Position numbers and translations under genes: made by a program. Of a stretch of DNA of 26,655 bases, positions 1 to 6,575 are shown piece by piece. The DNA is taken from contig CANQXC010000109.1 of NCBI GenBank assembly GCA_947627785.1, positions 1 through 26,655 of the forward strand. Reading direction: 5' to 3'. Positions within the stretch are counted from its first letter, which is position 1. Each line of letters opens with the position of its first letter. The stretch is from an uncultured Clostridia bacterium (lineage in GTDB: Bacteria; Bacillota; Clostridia; TANB77; CAG-508). The notes beneath the pieces are model-generated. The model was not told the origin of the DNA. It worked only from the letters and a program-made list of their open reading frames with translations, and did not search any database.

Positions 1-13
1 AGAAAAATTTGAC

Positions 14-40
14 AAAAAAATTAAGCATTTTTAATGCTTA
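14..40 (-). terminator. Intrinsic terminator after the 44-residue ORF
   Basis: On the minus strand an 8-bp stem (TAAGCATT / AATGCTTA, positions 22-40) with a 3-nt loop is followed by a run of seven T (complement of 14-20). It lies 12 bp past the stop codon of the small ORF at 52-186 and probably ends its transcript. Confidence 0.75.
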
Positions 41-51
41 CACAGATTTTT

Positions 52-186
52 TTAATTTGCAACTGTCAAATTTCCGTTTATAGCAATTTTATCACATTCA
101 AATAATTGTTTTAATTGTTCTTCCGTTACACATCCAAATTCCTCTATAAAATTTATTATCTTTGTTTCTTTATCTTTTATTTCCAT
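52..186 (-). CDS. Small hypothetical protein, 44 aa
   Basis: This short minus-strand ORF has an AAAGGAG Shine-Dalgarno about 10 nt before its ATG. A terminator lies just upstream (205-232) and another just downstream (14-40), so it looks like a self-contained cistron. The product (MEIKDKETKIINFIEEFGCV...) is charged, soluble and probably helical. Its first helices resemble the start of a winged-helix domain such as the one at 4534-5460, so it could be a truncated relative, but no family is certain. Its two CGG trinucleotides are both out of frame. Coding status rests on the ribosome site and the bracketing terminators. Confidence 0.5.
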   Translation of the reverse strand: MEIKDKETKIINFIEEFGCVTEEQLKQLFECDKIAINGNLTVAN

Positions 187-204
187 ACACTTGAATCTCC
201 TTTA

Positions 205-232
205 CAAAAAAAAATAGAATCCACTTGGACTC
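205..232 (-). terminator. Intrinsic terminator downstream of the toxin gene
   Basis: On the minus strand a GAGTCC / GGATTC stem (one G-U pair, 217-232) is followed by TATTTTTTTTT. It lies about 105 bp past the toxin stop codon and immediately before the ribosome-binding site of the 44-residue ORF. It may be the distal stop for the toxin mRNA. Confidence 0.6.
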
Positions 233-248
233 ATTTTAAGAAAAATCA

Positions 249-277
249 TTGACTTTTTTTATTTTTTTTTGTATAAT
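249..277 (+). promoter_or_regulatory. Promoter of the antitoxin antisense RNA
   Basis: TTGACT (249-254), a 17-nt spacer and TATAAT (272-277) form a near-consensus housekeeping promoter, and the only clear one on the plus strand of the element. Transcription would start near 284 and run into the bidirectional terminator at 330-371. No ORF of note follows, so the product is likely a small RNA antisense to the toxin gene tail. Confidence 0.8.
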
Positions 278-283
278 ACTTAT

Positions 284-372
284 AGAAGATACACAACCAC
301 AGAGAGTGGCGTGTTCAGAGTTTTTATAAATACATCTCTAACCGCGAAGCAGAGATGTATTTTTCTTTTTGT
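284..372 (+). ncRNA. Putative antisense antitoxin RNA (type I TA)
   Basis: A transcript from the promoter at 249-277 to the terminator at 330-371 would be about 90 nt. Its 5' part can fold as ACAC-aa-CCAC-agaga-GTGG-c-GTGT (291-314). Its 3' part is complementary to the end of the toxin gene and shares the bidirectional terminator hairpin. Convergent promoters, a shared terminator and related 5' ends match the layout of par/Fst-type antisense-regulated toxins. Exact ends are inferred, not measured. Confidence 0.65.
330..372. terminator. Bidirectional terminator shared by toxin and antitoxin RNAs
   Basis: Ten-base arms ATACATCTCT (330-339) and AGAGATGTAT (351-360) pair around an 11-nt loop. 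On the plus strand TTTTTCTTTTTG follows, a good T-run for the antisense RNA. On the minus strand the flank TTTATAAAAA is weaker. The toxin stop codon lies inside the hairpin, so the RNAs overlap and can pair here. Confidence 0.7.
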
Positions 373-490
373 CTATTTTTCTTATTGTAACAACTAATGC
401 TACGAATAAGGTAAATGCGATAGCAGTTACTATGACAAGTTCAAAAAATAATATGTAGATGAAAATCAAATAAATTTGCTCTATCAACAT
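338..490 (-). CDS. Type I toxin-like hydrophobic peptide, 50 aa
   Basis: The product has a short N-terminus, one long hydrophobic span (about residues 6-35, rich in I, L, F and V) and a basic tail with RKIDKKKN. That is the architecture of Fst/TxpA/holin-like type I toxins that insert in the host membrane. AGGAGGTGAT precedes the ATG at ideal spacing. A nearby ATCCT upstream could pair with AGGAG and hide the ribosome site in the mRNA. The gene has its own strong promoter (561-589) and a convergent antisense promoter (249-277). In an integrated element such a module would act as an addiction system. The exact family is not certain; an ordinary small membrane protein is possible but fits the antisense layout less well. 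Confidence 0.75.
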   Translation of the reverse strand: MLIEQIYLIFIYILFFELVIVTAIAFTLFVALVVTIRKIDKKKNTSLLRG

Positions 491-560
491 ATACGCATCA
501 CCTCCTCATATCTAGGATAATGACACGCCATCCTCTGCTCTGTGTATCTTCATGAAATGT

Positions 561-589
561 ATTATATAATTGTTTTTTCAAAAAGTCAA
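561..589 (-). promoter_or_regulatory. Promoter of the toxin mRNA
   Basis: On the minus strand TTGACT (584-589), a 17-nt spacer and TATAAT (561-566) form a near-consensus promoter. It begins just past the stop codon of the S1-like gene. The start of transcription would be near 554, giving a leader of about 65 nt before the toxin ATG. Confidence 0.8.
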
Positions 590-591
590 CA

Positions 592-1371
592 TTAAACAAT
601 TATTCTTTTTAAAATACCATATATTAGTTTTTTATTTTCTTTAATTTCATATATTCTTATTAATACTTTATCAAATAAATGTGGGATGTTATTAAAATTT
701 GCAGGTACTCTTGTCAGGCATGTTACTTTTGAATTTTCAAGTTGTACTATTATTCCACTTCTCTGTTTTGGATAGCCTATTACTTTTCCTATATATTCTC
801 CTCCTTCTGTTATATATTTTCTTATATTTTTATATGGATTTTCTATTAAGTCTTTTGCAGATAATTCAAATGTCTCATTTTCAATATTAATCTTTTTTAT
901 TCTAACAGTTAAATTGTCTCCTACAGTATAATAATTCTTTGCATTTACAATAAAAGTATGGCTTAAATTGTCTACTGGTATAATTACTTCTATACCATAT
1001 AAATCTACAATTATATATTTTCTAGCTACAGCAACTATCCTTACCTTTACAATATCATTTTCTTTTAATTTTGGTATTTCAATTCTTTGTCTTAATTCCA
1101 TAGCTTCTTTTCTACTTGCTATTGCAATATTAGAAATTTCATCATATTCAATTACAATGAAATCCACCTTTGCACCAATCATGCCTCTTATTAAGGATTT
1201 ACTTTGTTTTTTTACGCCTAGATAATTAATCGGTATTAGTACTTTAGTATTTTCATACCACAGTATTGCACATGGTATCATCTTATTTTGTAATTTGTAA
1301 TACTCATCTTCTATACCTACAATATGTCCTGTTAAAATTCTTTTTTCCTCTTTACTTCTTAATATTTCCAT
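592..1371 (-). CDS. Protein with S1-like RNA-binding domains, 259 aa
   Basis: The frame extends to 1464, but the best start is the ATG at 1371, preceded by GGAG at 9 nt. The extension would run through the terminator hairpin at 1387-1417. Three beta-rich modules are visible: about residues 13-95, a clear S1-like domain at about 103-175 (LKENDIVKVRIVAV..., then LSHTFIV...YYTVGDNLTVRIKKI) and a third at about 185-258. S1 domains bind single-stranded RNA, so a role in RNA binding or translation is likely, but the target is unknown. The gene sits in the cargo end of the element between the TA module and an XRE regulator. Given the CGG recoding in this element, a translation-related role is worth testing; that link is speculative. 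Confidence 0.65.
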   Translation of the reverse strand: MEILRSKEEKRILTGHIVGIEDEYYKLQNKMIPCAILWYENTKVLIPINYLGVKKQSKSLIRGMIGAKVDFIVIEYDEISNIAIASRKEAMELRQRIEIPKLKENDIVKVRIVAVARKYIIVDLYGIEVIIPVDNLSHTFIVNAKNYYTVGDNLTVRIKKINIENETFELSAKDLIENPYKNIRKYITEGGEYIGKVIGYPKQRSGIIVQLENSKVTCLTRVPANFNNIPHLFDKVLIRIYEIKENKKLIYGILKRIIV

Positions 1372-1386
1372 ATACATCATCTCCAT

Positions 1387-1417
1387 AAAAAATACACCTG
1401 TGTTTTCACAGATGTAT
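1387..1417 (-). terminator. Intrinsic terminator or attenuator before the S1-like gene
   Basis: On the minus strand ATACATCTGTG pairs with CACAGGTGTAT (one G-U) around a 4-nt loop, followed by a T-run that ends 3 nt before the GGAG ribosome site of the S1-like gene. It could end the XRE transcript or attenuate read-through into the S1-like gene. Confidence 0.7.
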
Positions 1418-1450
1418 GATATATATTTTTTACTTATATAATTTGTGTGG

Positions 1451-2215
1451 CTATTCTTCAGCAATTAAGTTTGATTGTCCTATTATTTTTTCTAGTTCAT
1501 TTGGACTAGCATTTTTTATTTTGTTGAAAGATATATTTGTATAATAAACTTTAATTTTATCTTTGCAATCTTTAATATCAGTGTTTTTATTTATTATTAT
1601 TTCTGACTTGAAATGAGGGTTGTGTCCGCTATTTAATTGAGCCATAGAATCCCAAGTTTCAAAATGACTATGAATTTTATTTTGTAACAACATTTTCCCA
1701 TTTATAAAAATTAAAGTTTCATTATCTGTATTAACTGTTTGAAAAGATAATGTAACTAAACTTGAACAACTAAAAGAACATATAATATTATCATTTTCAA
1801 TTTTACATTCTATTAGCCTACCATCAAACTTAACATTAGTTTCAATATTTTTATATGAAGTATTTGCAACAAATACCAATAATAAGAAAATGAAAGTAGC
1901 AACGATTACTATTATTATTCGATTTTTTATTTTCCTGTTTTTATCAGATTCTTTTGCAATACTTATAATGTTTTCGTTTGCTTTTTCTTGATACTCTTGC
2001 TCATTTAGATGTTCTCCACTTAATAATTCATTTACACTAATTCCAAGATAATTACACAATTCAAGCATAACAGATGAATCTGGCATTCCTCTACCTGTTT
2101 CCCATTTTGAAATAGACTTGTAAGACATGTTTAACTTTTCTGCTAATTGTACTTGTGTAAGACTTTTTTCTTTTCTACATTCTGCAATAAATTTTCCAAT
2201 TTTTTCTTGATTCAT
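1451..2215 (-). CDS. Membrane-anchored XRE-family regulator, 254 aa
   Basis: Residues 6-65 form an XRE/Cro helix-turn-helix (LTQVQLAEKLNMSYKSISKW, then the conserved ETGRGMPD). A single membrane span follows at about 100-118 and then a predicted external domain of about 130 residues with no recognised family. Such DNA-binding/membrane fusions usually sense an outside or membrane signal. AGGAGG precedes the ATG. Its own promoter region carries palindromes that overlap the -35/-10 (2281-2330), so autoregulation is likely. It may control the cargo genes or transfer; the target is not shown by the sequence. Confidence 0.8.
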   Translation of the reverse strand: MNQEKIGKFIAECRKEKSLTQVQLAEKLNMSYKSISKWETGRGMPDSSVMLELCNYLGISVNELLSGEHLNEQEYQEKANENIISIAKESDKNRKIKNRIIIVIVATFIFLLLVFVANTSYKNIETNVKFDGRLIECKIENDNIICSFSCSSLVTLSFQTVNTDNETLIFINGKMLLQNKIHSHFETWDSMAQLNSGHNPHFKSEIIINKNTDIKDCKDKIKVYYTNISFNKIKNASPNELEKIIGQSNLIAEE

Positions 2216-2280
2216 AATTTTTCCTCCTTCAATTATAATTTAATAAAATTATAACTAAAAGACATAATAATGGTAACTCA

Positions 2281-2330
2281 CTATTAGTAGAATACTATAT
2301 TTTATATACTCTACTAATAGTAGTACTCAA
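2281..2330 (-). promoter_or_regulatory. XRE promoter with palindromic operators
   Basis: On the minus strand TTGAGT (2325-2330) and TATATA (2303-2308) are 16 nt apart. The spacer holds CTACTATTAGTAG, itself a palindrome. The arms CTATTAGTAGA (2281-2291) and TCTACTAATAG (2310-2320) form an 11-bp perfect inverted repeat across the -10. Overlap of dyads with promoter elements upstream of an XRE gene fits an autoregulatory operator. Confidence 0.65.
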
Positions 2331-2372
2331 CAATTTACTATTTATCTGACTTATACAAATTTATTTAACACC

Positions 2373-2768
2373 TTATTTACAAATATGTGTAGTCATTTCA
2401 TACCAGTTTATCAATTCACCACATTTAGGACATTTGTGTTCAGCTATTTTCTCACTAATCCATTGAGAAACTCCAACTTCTTTCATTCGTAATGAATCTG
2501 TAATAACTTTAGAATGATTGCAAATCCCATTGATAATAGGTTTTGTACTAAACTCTTTTAACTTATCACAAGGAAATTCATTACACTCGTAACAACGCTT
2601 AACATTGTGCTTTGTAGCACAATCCAAAAATTTATGTTCAGCACAGTTTTTACATTTATCTCGTACAAAATCAGAAAAGCAACCATGACAATCATCTGGA
2701 AAAGCTGGACAAGCTCCACAAAACAAACCACATATAGATGCACATTCTTCATTAGGAACTCTTTTCAT
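2373..2768 (-). CDS. DUF3795-like cysteine-rich protein, 131 aa
   Basis: The product opens with ECASICGLFCGACPAF and carries many spaced Cys (CHGCF, CKNC, CYECNEFPC, CPKCGEL, HIC). This is the pattern of DUF3795 proteins, which probably bind zinc or another metal. The C-terminal CPKCG...HICK looks like an extra zinc-ribbon-like tail. GGGAGG stands before the ATG. It lies just past the VirD4 gene as cargo of the element. Function is unknown and no enzyme motif is visible. Confidence 0.75.
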   Translation of the reverse strand: MKRVPNEECASICGLFCGACPAFPDDCHGCFSDFVRDKCKNCAEHKFLDCATKHNVKRCYECNEFPCDKLKEFSTKPIINGICNHSKVITDSLRMKEVGVSQWISEKIAEHKCPKCGELINWYEMTTHICK

Positions 2769-2821
2769 AATACTTATCCTCCCTATAACTTACTATTTAT
2801 TTTATTAAATTATATCACATC

Positions 2822-4541
2822 CTAAAAGTCTTTAAAAGATAACTTCGCTTTTTCATTAATTCTATTTTCCTTTTTTAATTCTGTTTTTGGATTTTCCCAT
2901 TCTGGTGTATATTCATTTATTACATTATCTTTAAGTTCCTTTGCTAAGTGATGTTCTGTATATATTTTTTTATCAATCATATAAGGTTTGTTACCTCTTA
3001 ATATTATAATTAGTTTATTATATGGTACTCTTAAGACTTCATCTGGGTTTAATAGCTTTCTTTGTATATTTGCAATATTTTTTTGTCCATATTGTATTTC
3101 TCCATCTATTCCTGCATCTTTTCTTATAGACATATTCTCTACTGTTGCTACTCCCAATAAATTAGAAATATATTCTGCTGTTGCCATATCAGTACATCCT
3201 AATGATATTCTTGTATCACAGTTTCCAACTATCTCTTGCCAAATATCTCCTGGATAACGATTTTTTAGTTGTGCTATATTTTGAATTACTGGAATTATAC
3301 CTATTGCACGACTTCTAGCTGTAGAAATTTTTTTCTGGAAATCAGGAATTGCACCAATATTAGCAAACTCATCAAGTAGCATAAATACCTCTACATCACA
3401 TTTTCCACTAGGCTGATTGTCTGCATATCTTACTAATTTTATAAATAAGAATGTGTAGAATAATGAGGATAAAAAATCATAAGTTCCACCATCCATATCA
3501 GATGTAATTACAAAATATGCACATTTTTTCTTTGCTGGAAGTGTTAAATCAATATCAGTATTTGATGTAATTTTCTGTACTAATTCATTTTGAAATGCTT
3601 GTAATCTTGTCCCAAGTCCTGTTAAAACACTTGCTTTTATTGTATCTGAACTTTGTGCAAATATATTATATGACATTCTAGCTGGTGAATCTTGATGCAG
3701 ACTATTAAACATATCTTTTATTTCTGATACATCTTTACCTGCTATTTTTAAATAAATATCTGCTAATGTATTTGTATCAATCATTTTCTCTTTAAAATAT
3801 AATATAAATGCTTTTAATAGGTTTTCTTCAGCTCGTGGCCAAAAGTCATCGCTGTTTTTATTATGTTTTTGCGTATTTGAAATTATGATATCTGCTGTAT
3901 TTTGAGCATCATTTATATTTTCAATCTCTGCCAATGGATTCCACCTGTCAGAATGAGACATATCACATAAATTAAATACTTTTACTATATAGCCTTTCTT
4001 TTTTAACATATAAGACGTTTTTTTATATAGTTCTCCTTTAGGATCAGTTATAATCATTGATTTGCCATACTCGCATAATTGCAGTATATTAGGTAAAATA
4101 AATCCTATTGATTTCATGCTGCCGTGAACTTCCTACCACAAGAACATTTTTATTAAAATAACTATTAAATGGAAGAACCACATCCTTTTCATTACTTTTT
4201 CCAAGTAATATTCCTGGTTCATTATTTAATCCTAAAATTCTACTTGCCTCATCATTATTTAGCCAATTGGCTGTCCCATAAGTTCCATCTTCTAATTTTA
4301 TTTTAATTCCTTTTTGAGCTTCTTTATTTTTAAAAATGAGAAATAATATTACTATGTATATTAAAATTGAAATTATGGCCATTATTGTTAAAATTAAAGC
4401 ATAAATTCTTGATGTTAACGTGATTGTTCTTTGAAAGCATTGTTCTAACACTAAGAAATAATTTTTTACATTGAAAGATATTATAATATTAAAAAAAAGC
4501 AAAAAAAAGAAAGATACATACGCAATTATCTTCTTAATCAT
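2822..4541 (-). CDS. virD4: VirD4/TraG-type coupling ATPase, joined by +1 shift at CGG
   Basis: Read through, this is 572 aa, close to the usual length of Gram-positive VirD4-like proteins. Two N-terminal membrane spans lie at about residues 5-25 and 45-70. Walker A begins at about 136, VVGSS-G-SMKS, and matches the GSGSMKS form known in this family. Walker B is FMLLDEFANIG. It would pass the DNA-relaxase complex to the type IV channel. In one frame the gene is broken: at 4122-4124 the codon CGG follows AGT TCA, and the zero frame reaches a stop 14 codons on. Skipping the C gives Gly140 of the Walker A loop and opens the rest. The 8-bp overlap with the upstream gene suggests translational coupling. 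A true loss-of-function mutation is the alternative, but seven other CGG sites behave the same way. Confidence 0.85.
4122..4124 (-). other. CGG recoding site in VirD4 (TCA CGGC AGC)
   Basis: CGG is in frame as codon 140. Dropping C reads GGC (Gly) and gives GSSGSMKS, the Walker A loop. The zero frame ends 14 codons later. Confidence 0.8.
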
Positions 4542-5460
4542 ATATATTAAATTCTCCTTTTATATATTTTGTATAATCAACTGGTATATAATTTACACCT
4601 TTTATTCTATTAATCAATATTAAAGATATATTTTTAGAATATATAATATCCACACACTTATCTCTGTTTTCTAAAAGAAAATATTTTATTGTAGATAATC
4701 TTTCAGTATCAATAAAAATTAAAGGAAATATAAATCTATCATTTTTTATATAATAATCGCAGAAATCATATTCAGATAGGAAAACTTTATTCTTATACAT
4801 CTTTCTAAATAACTTTTGATAATCTATTTTATTAATATGTTCTAATAATTCCAAGTTATCTTCATTAAATGGAATTACATATAATCTATCTAATCCAAAT
4901 ACAAAATCATTTACGTCTATCATATCTATATTTTCACAAAATATAATAACATTATTAAATTTTCTCTCTTTTCTAATATCATAAATTACTGATTGGATAT
5001 ACTTACTTGTATGCTTTCTTGAAATATAATAAGTTAAGTAGTCCACTTTATCTATATTCATAATTCCTATATACCTTCGAGAAGTTATAGTAAATACTTG
5101 TTTATCCTTAATATCTATTGATGGAACAAACCTAATATTATTATTACTATAAAATCTTGCTGCAAATGAACTAATTATTTTTTGTCTTTCAACATATGTT
5201 TTTTCATAAGAGATTCTACTACATTTATAACCTAGATTCTCAAGATACTTCTTTCCTTCGTTTCCTATTGTTACATACCATTTTATTTTTCTTAAGTACA
5301 TTCTATTTATAAGGCATTTAATTTTATTCTTATAATATTGTTTATTAGAATATAAATATTTAAAATCTGATACCTTGACATATTTATATTTATTAACAAA
5401 CAATAATATCTCTAAATCTTTTTCATTTAATGTTCCTATAAACATCACTCTCACTTTCAT
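4534..5460 (-). CDS. Winged-helix-like element protein, 308 aa
   Basis: The N-terminus (about residues 8-80) resembles the winged-helix part of replication-relaxation or MobC-like proteins: LNEKDLEILLFVNKYKYVKVSDF, then a basic stretch and EGKKYLENLGY. The remainder is a mixed alpha/beta domain of unknown family. Genes of this kind often lie just upstream of virD4 in Firmicute ICEs, as here, and may act in DNA processing for transfer. The ATG at 5460 overlaps the TGA of a short leader frame (ATGA). The ATG at 5445 is an alternative start; neither has a good ribosome site directly before it. The stop overlaps the virD4 start. Confidence 0.6.
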   Translation of the reverse strand: MKVRVMFIGTLNEKDLEILLFVNKYKYVKVSDFKYLYSNKQYYKNKIKCLINRMYLRKIKWYVTIGNEGKKYLENLGYKCSRISYEKTYVERQKIISSFAARFYSNNNIRFVPSIDIKDKQVFTITSRRYIGIMNIDKVDYLTYYISRKHTSKYIQSVIYDIRKERKFNNVIIFCENIDMIDVNDFVFGLDRLYVIPFNEDNLELLEHINKIDYQKLFRKMYKNKVFLSEYDFCDYYIKNDRFIFPLIFIDTERLSTIKYFLLENRDKCVDIIYSKNISLILINRIKGVNYIPVDYTKYIKGEFNIYD

Positions 5461-5465
5461 AAAAT

Positions 5466-5510
5466 AAACATGGCTAGTGCCACGATATTCTATCGTGTCT
5501 CTATCCTCCT
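5466..5510 (-). promoter_or_regulatory. Leader with displaced Shine-Dalgarno, hairpin and mini-ORF
   Basis: A perfect AGGAGG (5505-5510) is followed not by a start codon but by a 7-bp hairpin, CACGATA-gaa-TATCGTG (5481-5497), then GTG GCA CTA GCC ATG TTT and two more codons before TGA. The TGA overlaps the ATG of the 308-aa gene. This could be a coupled leader peptide; the arrangement is unusual and untested. Confidence 0.4.
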
Positions 5511-5611
5511 ATGCAATTTTTTTTAAAAAAGAGGTATTTTTCAATGCTTTAACTATACTAATAATATATAAAAATCACTTTCTTTTTTTATTTAAAATTT
5601 TATATATGTTT

Positions 5612-6196
5612 TTATCCAATTTTTTCCATAAAATCTGCAATATATGAGCTATCCACCACGAAAACTTCTGTATGTGGATAATTAGAATAAAACCCTTTAA
5701 CGCAGTAAAACATTGAATTTATATTGTCATCTTTTATTGTTTCAGACAAAATCAAACCATCAGAAATCGGCTTGATAAACTTATTATCTACATCCCAATT
5801 TTTTTGATTATCATATATTTTTATATATATAAATACCTCCCCCTGAAAGGCTCTACTGTATGGCTTCGTAATTTCTGCTATATTTAGCATAATTCTTTTG
5901 TATGTAAAGTTATTAATTTGTTTATATTTTGGCATTGTTTCTGGAATATATATTCTTAAAGCCACATCATCATAAGTAGCAATATATCTATTATCAAGAG
6001 TATCAATCTTGTCATTATCATTCTTAATTTTACTATTATATATCTTTATCTCATTTAAAATATTATATCTTCTTTTTTCTATATTTCTTAATAAATCTTC
6101 TGTTTGCTCATTAGTTGGATTATTCTTTTTTATGAATGTATAAATTTCTCCTTGCAAATTTATCAATTCTTTTAATAATTTATCTTCTATTATCAT
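5612..6196 (-). CDS. RusA-like Holliday junction resolvase-like protein, 194 aa
   Basis: The N-terminal 75 residues are charged and helical, possibly coiled coil. Residues about 80-190 carry the acidic layout of the RusA family: DVDN, then KFIKPISDGL, then KDDN, and a final beta segment ending TEVFVV. RusA proteins are metal-dependent nucleases that resolve four-way DNA junctions, so a role in recombination or replication of the element is likely. It follows spoVG after a GCCCTT leader motif (6225-6240). The ribosome site is GAAAGGA. Activity is inferred from motif spacing only. Confidence 0.6.
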   Translation of the reverse strand: MIIEDKLLKELINLQGEIYTFIKKNNPTNEQTEDLLRNIEKRRYNILNEIKIYNSKIKNDNDKIDTLDNRYIATYDDVALRIYIPETMPKYKQINNFTYKRIMLNIAEITKPYSRAFQGEVFIYIKIYDNQKNWDVDNKFIKPISDGLILSETIKDDNINSMFYCVKGFYSNYPHTEVFVVDSSYIADFMEKIG

Positions 6197-6224
6197 ATTT
6201 TTTCCTTTCGTATTTTATAAAATT

Positions 6225-6240
6225 TGAAGGGCAAAGTTTA
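6225..6240 (-). promoter_or_regulatory. Repeated leader motif TTTGCCCTTCAAA, copy before the RusA-like gene
   Basis: ACTTTGCCCTTCAAATT lies between the spoVG stop and the RusA-like start. Closely related copies precede spoVG (6541-6555) and the 125-aa pilin (18794-18813). Each is intergenic and just 5' of a ribosome site, so it may be a conserved regulatory or RNA-processing site. Confidence 0.45.
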
Positions 6241-6246
6241 TTAAAT

Positions 6247-6516
6247 TTATTCTGTTACTATTTGTTTATATTCTTCTAAGATAGCTTTTTCAATTATAGC
6301 TCGACTCTGTGCATTAATAGGATGATAAAATTCTATAAATTTAGATTTTCCTTTCCTATTATTCAATTTTGCTGGCATAGCAATAAATATGCCCCTTGCT
6401 CCATTAATGACTTTTATTCCTTTTAATATAATGCTATTATTTAATACAATATTAGCATAGGCTAATAGCTTACCCTTATTCTCCATTTTGAAAATTCTTA
6501 CTTCTGTAATCTCCAT
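6247..6516 (-). CDS. spoVG: SpoVG-family protein, 89 aa
   Basis: The start MEITEVRIFKMENKGKLLAY and the core KGIKVINGARGIFIAMPAK are the hallmark of SpoVG, a small RNA- and DNA-binding regulator of septation, sporulation and virulence in Firmicutes. The ATG at 6516 is chosen because AGGAGG sits 7 nt before it; the frame extends to 6552 without ribosome site. The middle motif, usually a Pro-rich or charged loop, is NNRKGKSKFIEFYHPIN, and the C-terminal helix is present, so the protein is complete. Element-borne SpoVG copies are common in Firmicute ICEs. Here it may tune expression of the element; the target is unknown. Confidence 0.9.
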   Translation of the reverse strand: MEITEVRIFKMENKGKLLAYANIVLNNSIILKGIKVINGARGIFIAMPAKLNNRKGKSKFIEFYHPINAQSRAIIEKAILEEYKQIVTE

Positions 6517-6540
6517 AAACATTCCTCCTAAAAAATAAAC

Positions 6541-6555
6541 TTTGAAGGGCAAAAT
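6541..6555 (-). promoter_or_regulatory. Repeated leader motif TTTGCCCTTCAAA, copy before spoVG
   Basis: ATTTTGCCCTTCAAA lies between the adhesin stop and the spoVG ribosome site. It matches the copy at 6225-6240 in at least 12 bases. Confidence 0.45.
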
Positions 6556-6575
6556 TCATTTTTTAATATCCAGTA

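Larger units (their letters stand above)
249..589. repeat. Inverted repeat carrying both TA promoters and 5' leaders
   Basis: The arm at about 249-314 and the reverse complement of about 522-589 share TTGACTTTTT, a 17-nt spacer, TATAATAC, then GAAGATACACA, CAGAG and TGGCGTGT. The toxin mRNA and the antisense RNA therefore begin with nearly the same sequence. This suggests the antisense gene arose by inverted duplication of the toxin promoter and leader. Confidence 0.75.
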
